Assembly (NCBI GenBank): GCA_034401795.1
Contig: CM067367.1
Span: forward strand, 31,113,337 to 31,177,336
Source of the DNA: Chaetoderma sp. LZ-2023a
Lineage: Eukaryota > Mollusca > Caudofoveata > Chaetodermatida > Chaetodermatidae
Direction of reading: 5' to 3'
Length of the DNA: 64,000 bases
Positions 21,090 through 31,429 of the stretch are shown here, one piece after another. A program made the translations under genes and the position numbers. Position 1 is the stretch's first letter, and each line of letters begins with the position of its first letter. The notes under the pieces were generated by a model that was given only the letters and a program-made list of their open reading frames with translations, was not told the DNA's origin and searched no databases.

Positions 21090-21600
21090 ACTATTCAACC
21101 CAGGTGTAGTAGTAGACCCGTGTGGCGAGTGCAACTATCCAACAAATGAAAAGTGCCTCGTCAATCTATGACAAATAAGTCAATCATTGACGCCAGTGGG
21201 CTGATTCTCTAAAGATCAGCGGGCGTAGTAGCATTTGGGTAGTATAATACATATAGTCGGCAGAAAAATTTCAGAAAAATTGATGGCACTCTTGTTTACA
21301 TTTTCAATTTACTTTATTGTAAGGTTTTGTAAATTACCATTCAATCCATGTGTGGTAGTAGACCCGTGTGGCGAGTGCAACTATTCAACAAATGAAAAGT
21401 GACTCGTCAATCAATGACAAATAAGTCAATCATTGACGCCAGTGGGCTGAGTCTTTAAAGATCAGCGGGCGTAGTAGCATTTGGGTAGCATAACATATAT
21501 AGTCAGCAGGAAAATTACAGAAAAATAGATGGAAATAGATGGCGCTCTTGTTTCCATTTTTGATTTACTTTGTTGTAAGGTTTTGTAAATTACCCAGGAA
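21090..21600. repeat. two-unit 246-bp tandem repeat in the LINE 3' UTR
   Basis: GTAGTAGACCCGTGTGGCGA... begins near 21109 and again near 21355. Both units contain CAATCATTGACGCCAGTGGG, AGATCAGCGGGCGTAGTAGC and TTGTAAGGTTTTGTAAATTA, with a few substitutions and small indels between them. Confidence 0.9.
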
Positions 21601-21823
21601 CAAATAACCCTATAAAACTCTGTGCAAATTCCTAAAATTACCTGGGACAATTTTATAATTCAATGGCAACTTACTTTATCGATTGATTATTAAATTACCC
21701 CAGTCTGTTTATTTGTTAACATGAATTATTAAACATAACAATATCAAAGTGCAGACTAAAATGAATTACATGACACATATTAATTAAAAGACACAGATAA
21801 ATCAGCTGTAGTAATTAAATGAT

Positions 21824-24800
21824 TTAAGCTAGTGCAGGCTCATTTATTTTTACAGCTCCCAACTCTATTGAAACTATGTTTGTTTTGCACCATATGTCCT
21901 TGAATACTTTTTCTTTACCATGCTGCTTTAATCTAAAATATTCGCAAGGAATATGATTCAGCAGCAATGAACGAAATATTGCCTTTATTGCTCTATTGTG
22001 ATTGCCCATAGATGGATTTTTCGTCTGTGCACACCGATGTTTCCAAATGGCCCAAACACCTATGGTTAGTATTGTTACTAAAATAGTCCTTTCAGACTTT
22101 ATGATATTTACACCGCTTGATCCAAATTCTCTAAATAAGACTACATGCGTGTCTAGAACAATGGGCTTCGCTCCAAATTTTGCCAAGATTTGGCTGATAT
22201 AGTCCCAAAATTGTGACGATATTGGACATTCCGCAAATAAATGCTCGATTGTTTCCTCGTCTGTTTGACATAAGTAACACCTATCAGAAGTCGTAATATT
22301 GCACTTGTATGTCAAGTGTCCCACCCATAGCCGTCGATGTAGTAATCGCCACCATAAATCACGAGCCATATTTGGTATGTATGGAGAATGTAAGATTTTC
22401 CATACATTTTTCCAACTGGATGGTTTATAGCTTGAGTCATCCCATCTCCTAATTGCTATGGGAGGTGTTACTTGTTTTCGTCTCATAATATGGTACCATT
22501 CCTTGGATCTCATCTTGTATTTTAACATCTCATCATCAAGAACTAATGCGGGTTGTGGAGTCAAACTATTATTATTTACATTTGGCAGACGAAACCATTC
22601 AATTGGTACAGCATGTTTTATTTTATTTAGCAACCTCTGGACATCTATATGCCTCATATGTGTTTTTCTAGCTAAGTCTTGCATTGAAATCCATCTACGT
22701 GTTTGAGGGTGTATCATATCCGATAAATGTTGAATGCCATATTTTGCAAAGGACGGTAGATAAAGTACTGCATTGTTATAACATATATTACTATTGCCCC
22801 ACAATTGCTGTTCTAGTACTTCCTTCCAGCACGTAGGTGGAGGCATGTATCTGTCAAATATTTCTAACTCCTTAACTTGATCTTTAAACACATCTGGTAT
22901 CATTTGGCTATTCGGAGGTGGCTTCTTTGAGGTAAAAACATGCTCCGCCAGAAATGGTTCTACAATTCTCTCCATGAGAGCTCGTGAAACACATGCCCAC
23001 GTCTCATCTGATGTAATAAGATCATCCAAAAATTTTAACCTTAAAGAAACACATTTCACTTTAATATCAATTAAATCAAGTCCTCCTTCTAACTTAGCAT
23101 TATTGAGAACACGATGGGAAACTAAATGATTCTTTTCTTCCCATATGAATGACAATATCAACTCATTAACCTCCTTTTCTACATGTTTTGGCATGTGTAC
23201 AACAGATGCTGTATACCATAGCCCAGATAATGCCAAGTTGTTGACAACAAACACTCTACCAAAGATTGAAAGACGACGACGCTTCCAATTTGCTAATATT
23301 CTCTTAAGCTTAGATACTCGTTCATTCCAATTTTGTATTGTATTCGGTTTCCTGCCATAATAGATGCCTAAAATCTTAATGGTATCATTAGACCAATTGA
23401 TTTCAAGTGGCTGGTCATTCCGCTCTTTCCATGGCCCCAGAAATAATCCTTTGGATTTTCCTTTATTGATTTTCAAACCAGATGCATTTTGGAACTTTTC
23501 CAGTACGTGGTTTAAAATTGCAAAATCATTGTTTGAACTGGTAAACACAGTTGTGTCATCAGCATATTGTGACAGCTTAAGTGGTCTTTCTATGCCACGA
23601 ATACATATGCCTTGAAAGTTATTATTTTGCCTCAATGCTATGCCAAGTGATTCCATCACAATAACAAATAATAATGGCGATAGGGAACACCCCTGTCTAA
23701 CCCCACGTTCTAAGACAATTTCTCTGGATAATTGATTGTTCACTAAATAGCTACTCTTGATATCCGTATATAAAATCTTTACCCATTTAATAAAGTTTGA
23801 GCCTAACCCAAACGATTGCAAAGAATTAAAAAGAAAATCCCATTCCACACGGTCAAATGCCTTTTCATTGTCCAAGGCAATCACAGCTGAAGGGATGCTA
23901 TCCTTCTCAACCAATTGTATAAGGTCTCTTATTACCATGGTATTGGTTAGAATTGTCCTCCTGGGTACAGCACATGTCTGCTCTGTTCCAATGATTTCTC
24001 CTAAAACACTACCTAGTTTCAATGTTAGTGCTCTGGATATTATTTTGTAGTCTACACATAGTAGAGAAATTGGTCTGTAGTTCTGAATTAGACGTCTGTC
24101 ATTTCCTTTATATATTAGCCTTACGTATGCCCTAGCCATAGTTGGTGGTAAATGGCCTTTCTCAAAAATTTCAGTGCCTAATTCTTCCATTATTGGACCT
24201 ACAAGGTGCCAAAACGTTTGGTAAAATTCAACTGGAAGGCCATCACACCCCGGTGATTTTTCTAGTTTCATACCTTTAAGGGATTTAGTTAAATCTTCTA
24301 GTGTTAAGGGTTGATCACAAAATTCACTGCCTGTTTCTGACACCTTTTTGTCTATATTTGCTAACAAATCCAATTTTGCATCTTCATCAATTCCCCCTGA
24401 CTTGTACAATGACTCATAGTAATTGCATACAATAGTACTCATTTCATTGTTGGTAAAGACGGTTGAACCATCCGGCATGTTTAATGAGCACATCACCTTA
24501 TCTATTGCCCGTGCTTTTTCTAATGCGCAAAAATATCGGGTTGGCTTTTCCCCTTCTGCGTGCATCTGGGCTCTTGCTCTAATTTTTGCACCCTCAAACT
24601 CATATTGTTCTATATCTCTTATTTTACTTTTAATTTTAACCAGTAATTCATAATAATTCTCTTCACCATTATTTACTTTAGCATTAATTTTCATCAGTGA
24701 TCGATGAAGTGTTTTCTTGCGTTTGCGTATTTCCTGTGCTTTTCTAATAGCATACTTTCGGGAAACATACTTTAAATCCAGTTTAACATCCTCCCACCAT

Positions 24801-25687
24801 TGCAATGTGCTCTTATATGATGCTTTCCTATTAATCCAATGTTGCCAACAACTCTCTATATTATTCTTATAAAATTCTTCTCCCAACAGTGTTGTGTTTA
24901 ATTTCCAAAACCCGACCCCTTTTGTTACCCAGTCAGCATTGGCAAAGGTTACACAAACCATGTTATGATCGGAGAATGCAACTGGCTTAATATTAACATC
25001 TCTCCAGTACCCTGTTAACAAACTATTCACATAAATTCTGTTGATCCTTGAACCAACTTTACCATCTACCGAAAAACATGTAAGATCTTTACCATGAGGT
25101 TTTGATATTCTATAGGTGTCCACTAAATTTTCATTATCACATATTTCTTTTAAGAGTCTATGTGATGTATCAGTATAAGTTGAAGTTGCATTCCTGTCAT
25201 TTTCTTTGTCTAAGACACAATTAAAGTCACCACCCATTACTAAGTTTTCAGTGATGTTATCTAGTGCTGTTTTAGACATCTCCTTAAAAAAATTACGACG
25301 TAGTTGATGAGATGTAGGTGCATATATACACAGCAACGTGATACGTGTTTGTTGTATATCTAGCGTGACTCTCACCCAGCGACCATTTGCACCTGATACT
25401 GAAGAGATAATATTTACATAGGCTGAACAACGAGGGAGTATAACAATTGCTACGCCTGCACTATTATCTTGAGATAACGAATAAAATATTCTGGATCCAG
25501 AAATCTTTTCTAAATTATCGTATAATTCTGACTTCTGAATTTTTGTTTCCTGTATCAAAGCAATGTCAATCTGCTCATTTTTAAGAGTCTCTAGTAAGTG
25601 ACGTTGCTTTATGTCACTATTTAAGCCTCTACAATTGAGTGTGCAAATTAGCATAAAAGGTAATAAAATGCTGTGTAAAACCGCCAT
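21824..25687 (-). CDS. L1/Tx1-type ORF2: endonuclease-reverse transcriptase
   Basis: 1287 residues, intact. The N-terminal apurinic-type endonuclease shows LNCRG (17-21), QETK (46-49), GGDFN (152-156) and SDH (239-241). The reverse transcriptase shows KSPGCDGLP (478-485), NYRPISLL (536-543), ALDNEKAFDRV (604-614; first catalytic Asp D606), RQGCSLSPLLF (664-674) and YADD (708-711). A C-terminal C-x2-C-x8-H-x4-C cluster (C1137, C1140, H1149, C1154) is typical of the L1 lineage. The protein would nick DNA and copy its own RNA into the site. The start lies 7 bases after the ORF1 stop, suggesting coupled or re-initiated translation; a later Met (residue 12) just before LNCRG could also serve. Confidence 0.95.
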   Translation of the reverse strand: MAVLHSILLPFMLICTLNCRGLNSDIKQRHLLETLKNEQIDIALIQETKIQKSELYDNLEKISGSRIFYSLSQDNSAGVAIVILPRCSAYVNIISSVSGANGRWVRVTLDIQQTRITLLCIYAPTSHQLRRNFFKEMSKTALDNITENLVMGGDFNCVLDKENDRNATSTYTDTSHRLLKEICDNENLVDTYRISKPHGKDLTCFSVDGKVGSRINRIYVNSLLTGYWRDVNIKPVAFSDHNMVCVTFANADWVTKGVGFWKLNTTLLGEEFYKNNIESCWQHWINRKASYKSTLQWWEDVKLDLKYVSRKYAIRKAQEIRKRKKTLHRSLMKINAKVNNGEENYYELLVKIKSKIRDIEQYEFEGAKIRARAQMHAEGEKPTRYFCALEKARAIDKVMCSLNMPDGSTVFTNNEMSTIVCNYYESLYKSGGIDEDAKLDLLANIDKKVSETGSEFCDQPLTLEDLTKSLKGMKLEKSPGCDGLPVEFYQTFWHLVGPIMEELGTEIFEKGHLPPTMARAYVRLIYKGNDRRLIQNYRPISLLCVDYKIISRALTLKLGSVLGEIIGTEQTCAVPRRTILTNTMVIRDLIQLVEKDSIPSAVIALDNEKAFDRVEWDFLFNSLQSFGLGSNFIKWVKILYTDIKSSYLVNNQLSREIVLERGVRQGCSLSPLLFVIVMESLGIALRQNNNFQGICIRGIERPLKLSQYADDTTVFTSSNNDFAILNHVLEKFQNASGLKINKGKSKGLFLGPWKERNDQPLEINWSNDTIKILGIYYGRKPNTIQNWNERVSKLKRILANWKRRRLSIFGRVFVVNNLALSGLWYTASVVHMPKHVEKEVNELILSFIWEEKNHLVSHRVLNNAKLEGGLDLIDIKVKCVSLRLKFLDDLITSDETWACVSRALMERIVEPFLAEHVFTSKKPPPNSQMIPDVFKDQVKELEIFDRYMPPPTCWKEVLEQQLWGNSNICYNNAVLYLPSFAKYGIQHLSDMIHPQTRRWISMQDLARKTHMRHIDVQRLLNKIKHAVPIEWFRLPNVNNNSLTPQPALVLDDEMLKYKMRSKEWYHIMRRKQVTPPIAIRRWDDSSYKPSSWKNVWKILHSPYIPNMARDLWWRLLHRRLWVGHLTYKCNITTSDRCYLCQTDEETIEHLFAECPISSQFWDYISQILAKFGAKPIVLDTHVVLFREFGSSGVNIIKSERTILVTILTIGVWAIWKHRCAQTKNPSMGNHNRAIKAIFRSLLLNHIPCEYFRLKQHGKEKVFKDIWCKTNIVSIELGAVKINEPALA

Positions 25688-25694
25688 TATTAAG

Positions 25695-27104
25695 CTAACT
25701 AGATTTTGTTTTTTTCGACCCTCTCTTAGACCATTTACCTATTTTACTCACAAACGCTGCATTACTTAGCTCAACTTTTTCCAAATGCTTATATTTTAAT
25801 ATATCTGAATCATGACGCAGATGCCTATATTTAACACCATTTGCCGTCACATATGGAACTAACACCTCTCCTGCCTCTGACCTGTACATGACCATTTCAT
25901 CAGGTGATTTAGAACTCTGTGTTTGAATGGATATATCAGATTCAGCGACTGACATATTATCGTCTTCTATATCACTTTCCTCTATTTCTGATTCAGAACT
26001 CTCTCCATCTTTCTGTCGCTTTGTTCCACTCAATCGATCCGAGACACCAATTACTTTCTCTATATTATTTAAATCGTCTAGATTGAGTGTACTCAGTGGA
26101 AAATCAAAGTTAGTTTCAGTATCTTGCGACCTGAATTTTACTTGTCCTAAATTAAAACTCTCTTCCAGAGGGTATTTATCATCATCTTCAACTTGTGTGG
26201 AACTAGCCTCTCTCTCATCAAACTTGGATTGACTTGTTACTGGAGTAAGACTTAGCCCCTCATCTAGAACCTCTATTTCATCGCCTGCAACTACAGCGAT
26301 TGGATTCTTAGTTTTTTCCCCATGCTTCTCATTAACATGGACTTCAGCTACAATCTCAGCAACTACTGGTTCGATGACATTTTCCTTAGCAACGTGCTTC
26401 CCATTAGTATGGATTTCAGCTACAATCTCAGCAGCTACCGGTTCTATGACATTCTCTTTAGAGACAACTTGCTCTGCACTTTTATCAGCACCCTTTTTGA
26501 CATATTTGTTCTGCGGGCATCGCCACTTAAAATGATCAGATGATCCACAAACTAGACATTTGTTTTTGTTAGGGCAATCTGTTGCAAGATGTTCTGTGCT
26601 TAAGCAGATTCTACACTCCTTGATTTGCCCCCTGTACCATAATGGCAAGATAAATCGACCATCTATGGTGACCTTGCTTGGGAGAGGTTGTTCTACCTTT
26701 TCAAACCAAATTCTTCTGATACCATTTTCTAAGGTTCGATCAAATGGATAGGTCTCGTGTTCTACTTTGTCCACTTTGCCATACTTGGTCAATTCAATGA
26801 TAACCCGTTCATCTGGGATCTCTAATGGAACCTTCATCTTGACTAATAGACGATCAGAATCTATTTCCTCCACATTACACACCTCACCCTTCACGACAAG
26901 GACCTCGTCGAGCAACTTTTCCTTCACACTTTCATTAACTACGGTGACATTCCATACAGATTTGGAAACATTAACGAGACCTTGAAGGACCCGTGGCCCT
27001 GCCCCAACTACATCCTTCACCCCATGATACACCTCAATTGCCGAAACACCCCAAGCCTTTGTCGTGATTTTAAGACTCAGGGTACGCTTATATGAGGTTG
27101 CCAT
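25695..27104 (-). CDS. L1/Tx1-type ORF1: nucleic-acid-binding protein with two zinc knuckles
   Basis: 469 residues, intact. Residues about 60-140 (REL: LLVKMKVPLEIPDERVIIEL, then KYGKVDKVEH) look RRM-like. Two perfect C-x2-C-x4-H-x4-C knuckles follow at 164-177 and 183-196. A 24-residue segment starting ENVIEPV is duplicated in tandem (217-240 and 241-264). The C-terminal part is acidic (ESEIEESDIEDDNM) and ends with a basic tail (KWSKRGSKKTK). The role is packaging of the element's RNA. The start is the first Met after the 5' UTR, with ATGG context. Confidence 0.93.
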   Translation of the reverse strand: MATSYKRTLSLKITTKAWGVSAIEVYHGVKDVVGAGPRVLQGLVNVSKSVWNVTVVNESVKEKLLDEVLVVKGEVCNVEEIDSDRLLVKMKVPLEIPDERVIIELTKYGKVDKVEHETYPFDRTLENGIRRIWFEKVEQPLPSKVTIDGRFILPLWYRGQIKECRICLSTEHLATDCPNKNKCLVCGSSDHFKWRCPQNKYVKKGADKSAEQVVSKENVIEPVAAEIVAEIHTNGKHVAKENVIEPVVAEIVAEVHVNEKHGEKTKNPIAVVAGDEIEVLDEGLSLTPVTSQSKFDEREASSTQVEDDDKYPLEESFNLGQVKFRSQDTETNFDFPLSTLNLDDLNNIEKVIGVSDRLSGTKRQKDGESSESEIEESDIEDDNMSVAESDISIQTQSSKSPDEMVMYRSEAGEVLVPYVTANGVKYRHLRHDSDILKYKHLEKVELSNAAFVSKIGKWSKRGSKKTKSS

Positions 27105-27787
27105 GGTGTTTTATAAAAAGCAGAACCCCATACTACTACAATATATAATACAAATATATAACACCAAGACGTCGGGGAAAGAGCTAAACACTACATAAAT
27201 AGTGTCCCCTTTTGAAACCCTGACGTCTACCAACAAATATACGAATAGAGAGTACAGTCGTATACTTGTTAGTTTGAACCACTTTCTAAGTGGTTCACTA
27301 ACACCTAGCCGATTAAAGTATGCTAACAAATATATGATTAAATAGTCAAGTCATATATTTGTTAGTCTGTTCGAGTTGACCGGGGACAGCCAACTGACTA
27401 TAAGTTTTTATATAGTTAAAGAACTAGGCTTGTGCTTACAAATGACAAAGGAATTAAATCCACTCACTCAAGCGATCTTGCCAAATATAATGCGCTAGCC
27501 TACGAACTATAGAAATAGCAGACTGGCGCAGCGAGAAAAGTATTGCATTGACCACAGTAAGACGAGCCCTACTAAATGGCGGAAACCGCCAGCTAAAAGG
27601 AATGCCTTTAGAAAATGGAGACACAAAATGCGCTCCAACCAAGACAAGAATTTACAAATTAAACATAAAGTTTGAAAGGAAACACTAATACGAAATATAT
27701 GTATAAAATTTATCTACAAAATCGCGCTAGAAACTAGCAAATTCGGGCAGCAATTGCAGAGCTAAATAAACGCGTGCGTTCACTTCG
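27105..27787 (-). promoter_or_regulatory. 5' UTR (probable internal promoter) of the L1/Tx1 element
   Basis: 683 bp between the (ACT)n flank and ORF1. It contains a hairpin GAACCACTT-TCT-AAGTGGTTC at 27276-27296 and several ATATTTGTTAG-like motifs (27229, 27331, 27353 on the plus strand as 'caaatata' or 'atatttgttag'). LINE 5' UTRs usually carry the promoter; no specific promoter element can be named here. Confidence 0.6.
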
Positions 27788-27811
27788 ACTACTACTACTA
27801 CTACTACAACA

Positions 27812-27880
<69 letters not shown>

Positions 27881-27903
27881 GCTACTGCTGCTGCTACTAC
27901 TAT

Positions 27904-27967
<64 letters not shown>

Positions 27968-27989
27968 GCTACTGCTACTGCTGCTACTA

Positions 27990-28088
<99 letters not shown>

Positions 28089-28120
28089 ATACTACTACTA
28101 CTACTACTGCTACTACAACA

Positions 28121-28162
<42 letters not shown>

Positions 28163-28179
28163 GCTGCTGCTACTACTAT

Positions 28180-28243
<64 letters not shown>

Positions 28244-28259
28244 GCTACTGCTGGTACTA

Positions 28260-28329
<70 letters not shown>

Positions 28330-28332
28330 AAA

Positions 28333-28391
<59 letters not shown>
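27788..28391. repeat. (ACT)n microsatellite, 5' flank of the L1/Tx1 element
   Basis: About 200 units, mainly ACT, with repeated GCTACTGCTGCTGCTACTAC-type interruptions at about 27880, 27967, 28162 and 28243, plus ACAACA. The interruptions recur with similar order, so parts of the array have duplicated. It ends 85 bases before exon 6. Confidence 0.95.
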
Positions 28392-28475
28392 TCATCCTGG
28401 CTGCACATTATATTCTAACACGAGTAAGCTTTAAATGAAATTACCCCTATCTGTTTCATAAAACCTGTTTCACAG

Positions 28476-28652
28476 CAAGTAATCCGCGAGATGAACCGGC
28501 TAGGTATGATGGTGGACTTGTCACACGTGTCCAAGAAGACCATGTTGGACGCTCTAAAGGTCAGCGAGGCACCGGTCATCTTCAGTCACTCTGGCGCGTA
28601 TTCAGTATGCAATATACATCGCAATGCAGAGGATGACGTACTGTTGAAATTG
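28476..28652 (+). CDS. DPEP: dipeptidase exon 6 (two metal-binding histidines)
   Basis: 177 nt (59 codons, phase 0 both ends) from acceptor cctgtttcacag to donor gtaagc. It encodes residues 188-246: [14 protein letters not shown] with H204, [14 protein letters not shown] with H225, and IHRN with R236. The spacing equals that of human DPEP1 H198, H219 and R230. Confidence 0.97.
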
Positions 28653-28714
28653 GTAAGCATTACACCTTTCATACATACCAAAGTTGGCCAAGCTCGGCCT
28701 CTACCCTGGTTTAT

Positions 28715-28858
28715 AAAGAATGTCCATTTGCAGGCCAAGAGAAGGTTATTTTTAAAATCTTACCACTGGAATGACTGGCTTGATTTTCGAGAAAGTCATT
28801 CCAGTAGTAAATTTTCTAAAAAGTCTTGTCTCGACCTGCATATGGACATTCAATAAAT
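28715..28858. repeat. hairpin repeat, family H copy
   Basis: GAATGTCCATTTGCAGGCCAAGAGAAGG...TACCACTGGAATGACTGG, then the inverted complement ending CTGCATATGGACATTC. It lies 60 bases inside intron 6. Confidence 0.85.
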
Positions 28859-28875
28859 AGAGTATCTCGAACGAC

Positions 28876-28993
28876 GTCACTTGTCATAACACTATTATGG
28901 ACAGAGTTGAAAATTATCAATTTGCACGAGCTAAGCGCGTGCAAAATTGATAATTTTCAACGAGGTTCATAATAGTGATATGAAAAGTGACCG
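28876..28993. repeat. long inverted repeat (hairpin) with AT-rich arms
   Basis: The arm ACACTATTATGGACAGAGTT-GAAAATTATCAATTTGCAC pairs with GTGCAAAATTGATAATTTTC-AACGAGGTTCATAATAGTG around a short centre (GAGCTAAGCGC). It is unrelated to families P and H by eye. Confidence 0.8.
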
Positions 28994-28999
28994 AGTTTG

Positions 29000-29560
29000 A
29001 GATTTTATTTATCATATAAACTGTAATTTTGAAATATTTGCCGATAGTTGCTGATGTGACTTTTATCTGATTTCCCATTGTTGATTTTCGTGGAATCGAT
29101 ACCGCCCCTGTGGCGCACCACTACTTGATAACAGATACTGAATGCGCAGCAAAATATAGTGACAAACACAAAATCTGGCGATGTCAGCCGTAAACTACAC
29201 TTTCTTTCTAAACTATCGCAGAGCCACGGCCATCAATCGGTTCTTCGCTGCCGACTTATAAACTGTCAAACGATGACATTTTGCGATGACGTTTCATGAA
29301 TGAGAAATCGTAGTAAACAAATCGCAGTACCGCGTAGTAATCCCTACGCGTCACGCTCATATCAATCGATGTTTTAATTGGTCGATTTATATGGGTTGCG
29401 CACCCAACAGCCAATGAGAATACTCCGTTGAATATGGCACGTGTGCTCGTATCGAAAAATATGGAAAGGGCTAGAAGGCTTGTTTATATGATAAGTAAAT
29501 ATATTTATTTTTTATCAGATTGAGTCATTAAAGGATTAATTCGTGGACTATCCTATTCTT
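29000..29560. other. intron 6 sequence, nothing recognised
   Basis: No coding potential or named repeat is recognised in this stretch. Confidence 0.3.
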
Positions 29561-29574
29561 TTTAGATTTATATT

Positions 29575-29765
29575 ATACGTATCAGTTGATCCGTTGGTTT
29601 GTTGTTCCGTCGATTGGTCAGTCGATTGGTCACTGGCTGCTCATCCGGTTGGTCGGGTAGTCGGTCTATCCAACAGTCGGTCACTAGGTCAATTTCTCTG
29701 TCGGTTGTTTAGTTGGCTGATAGGTCAGTCGTTTGGTTAGTCGGTTACTCAGTCAGTTAATCTGG
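29575..29765. repeat. cryptically simple TTGGTCGG-type tract
   Basis: A degenerate run of TTGGTC, GTCGGT, CAGTCG and GTTGGT words (gtcgattggtcagtcgattg). It looks like an eroded tetranucleotide repeat. Confidence 0.65.
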
Positions 29766-29919
29766 TGTTGGTCTCTCAGATTTTTGACATTGCTGACAAA
29801 GTTGTATAAGTCGCAACCATACGGTATCACTCTTGTGTCTTTTTATCAGGAGGATTTCATATAAATTGTATTCGGACAACTTGCCTTATATACATTTTCA
29901 CTTCAGCCAATGCAATTGA

Positions 29920-30180
29920 GGGATTCGATATGCCACACAAGTATATGACGTCATACTCAATTACGTCACATGCAGTCTAAGGTCACAATACATAGTGAAG
30001 TATTTAGCTCCATCATGAATATGGAAAAGTCCGTCATGTGTACGAGTTGTTACTATTAAGTAAACATTACCTTTTGCTATTTAGTAAACGTTATGATACA
30101 TATTTTAACTGGGCGCTGTTGCAGCGATAGGTTTGCTAAAATGCTCGAGGCATAGCTGGAAATGGATCCCTCAATAGTAT
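29920..30180 (-). repeat. family P repeat, degraded copy
   Basis: ATATGACGTCATACTCAATTACGTCACATG at the left, GTGTACGAGTTGTTACTATT, ACTGGGCGCTGTTGCAGC and GAGGCATAGCTGGAAATGGA at the right; most of the core is lost. Confidence 0.7.
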
Positions 30181-30189
30181 ATGCCCCGT

Positions 30190-30290
30190 ATAATGCAGCT
30201 TACTGGGTTGATGCTGGGCTGATGCCGTGCCGATACTGATAATATCGGCCCGGTATTAGCCCAGTATTGAGCCAGTAAACTGCGTTATCA
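30190..30290. repeat. small inverted repeat with ACTGGG/CCAGTA motifs
   Basis: TTACTGGGTTGATGCTGGGC faces TTAGCCCAGTATTGAGCCAG. Related to 17938-18035. Confidence 0.5.
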
Positions 30291-30473
30291 GGAGCATGTT
30301 ATTGTATGTAGTAGACATCCTGTTTTCTCTTGGTTAATGTTGTATTTTGCCACGTATTTCTGTAGACAATTAATCTAGTTGAAAAATATAATTCATTTAG
30401 TTGAACCATTTATTATCGTTCAACAATCATATTTTATACATTGACTCGGACTTCAAGATCTTTCTTAGGCAGT

Positions 30474-30556
30474 GTTCTCACTAGAGACTTAACCGGCGTA
30501 GCGCAATACTGAGGTATGGCGTTATTCCCAATTAACTCTCCAGTGAGAATACGGAT
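30474..30556. repeat. short foldback repeat (GTGTTCTCACTAGAG type)
   Basis: GTGTTCTCACTAGAGACTTAA at the left and TTAACTCTCCAGTGAGAATAC at the right form imperfect inverted ends around about 40 bases. Related to 6585-6745. Confidence 0.55.
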
Positions 30557-30814
30557 TTAGTCAAGTGCCCCGAAATATATGGCTGTCTTATATCCTGACA
30601 CTACCGTTGTGGAGTCTCCATTAAGACTTGAACAATTTGTTCAATAATTATCCTCTGTCATTGTCTTTTTAAACTGGCATAACTCCCGATATGAGTAGAT
30701 AATTGCTTATTGCTCAAATATAGCCTACACACAATGCTTTTAACTATACTAGTTACAAGTGGGCACGGCAACCGCGTTTTATACTCATTACTCATGCTTC
30801 CATTATATTTACAG

Positions 30815-30899
30815 AAAGAAAATGGAGGCGTTGCCATGGTTGTATTCTATACCGGATTTGTGTCAAAGAAGGAAGATCAAACAACTTCAGACTTAGCAG
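30815..30899 (+). CDS. DPEP: dipeptidase exon 7
   Basis: 85 nt from acceptor tatatttacag to donor gtagac, residues 247-274 plus one base: KENGGVAMVVFYTGFVS then DLA. The G(I/V)(I/V)MVNFY-like beta strand is standard in M19 dipeptidases. The last base joins exon 8 to make Asp275. Confidence 0.93.
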
Positions 30900-31069
30900 G
30901 TAGACATAATCATGTACTTACGTCGGTTTTTGCAGTAATTCGGCACGGCGATGAAGGACAGACTCATCTAACTAGAAGTGGCCTAGGGGCTAGGCTTGTT
31001 AAGTCTGGCACCATACTGGTACATATGTAATGCACCAGGGACTATAGGACTTTGCTTTCATTACAGCAT

Positions 31070-31400
31070 AATGGAGAAATCGAGCTTTATATATGGCCCG
31101 CCCATCTCTAGCTAAGCTTCACCCACGCTTTATGTGTGTGTTGTGATCGATCGATTCTTAAACCTACCGAATCTAAATTACCATATGGCAGCAACAACTC
31201 CCAGTTAAATTAGTTTCAAAATGTTCAACATAATGTTTATTAAATAGAAAAGACATACAATTCGTACAATTTTACGGAATACTAAACGTTTATGACGGAC
31301 TATATCGCGCCGTTCACGACGTAATTGATTATGACGTGAGCCTAGATTTGACGTAGTTGATTTTGACGTCATATGATTGACTGCGAAACGGGATTCGTCA
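31070..31400 (+). repeat. family P repeat
   Basis: GGCCCGCCCATCTCTAGCTAAG, GATCGATCGATTC, half core (GGCAGCAACAACTCCCAG ... GTTTCAAAATGTTCAACA), TGTTTATTAAATAGAAAAGA, CAATTCGTACAA, then TTTTGACGTCATATGATTG. Confidence 0.85.
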
Positions 31401-31429
31401 GTTAAGAAGCACAATGACAGACGTATCTA

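Larger units (their letters stand above)
20834..27787 (-). mobile_element. apparently full-length L1/Tx1-type non-LTR retrotransposon inserted in (ACT)n
   Basis: Read on the minus strand: a 5' UTR of about 680 bp begins immediately after an (AGT)n tract at 27788. ORF1 is 27104-25695 and ORF2 25687-21824. A 3' UTR of about 970 bp contains a 246-bp tandem repeat. A tail of about 20 A with one G (20854-20834) ends in (AGT)n again. The same microsatellite in the same strand phase flanks both ends, as expected for insertion into the array. Both ORFs are uninterrupted, suggesting recent insertion. Tx1-lineage L1 elements are known for sequence-specific targets, including microsatellites. Confidence 0.9.

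Noticed and set aside
25695..27104. Retroviral or LTR-element gag because of the two CCHC knuckles
   Set aside because: The next ORF is an endonuclease-RT of the non-LTR type without protease or integrase, and no LTRs flank the element.
27727..28418. Ser-, Val- and Leu-rich ORFs on both strands
   Set aside because: Artefacts of the interrupted (ACT)n array.
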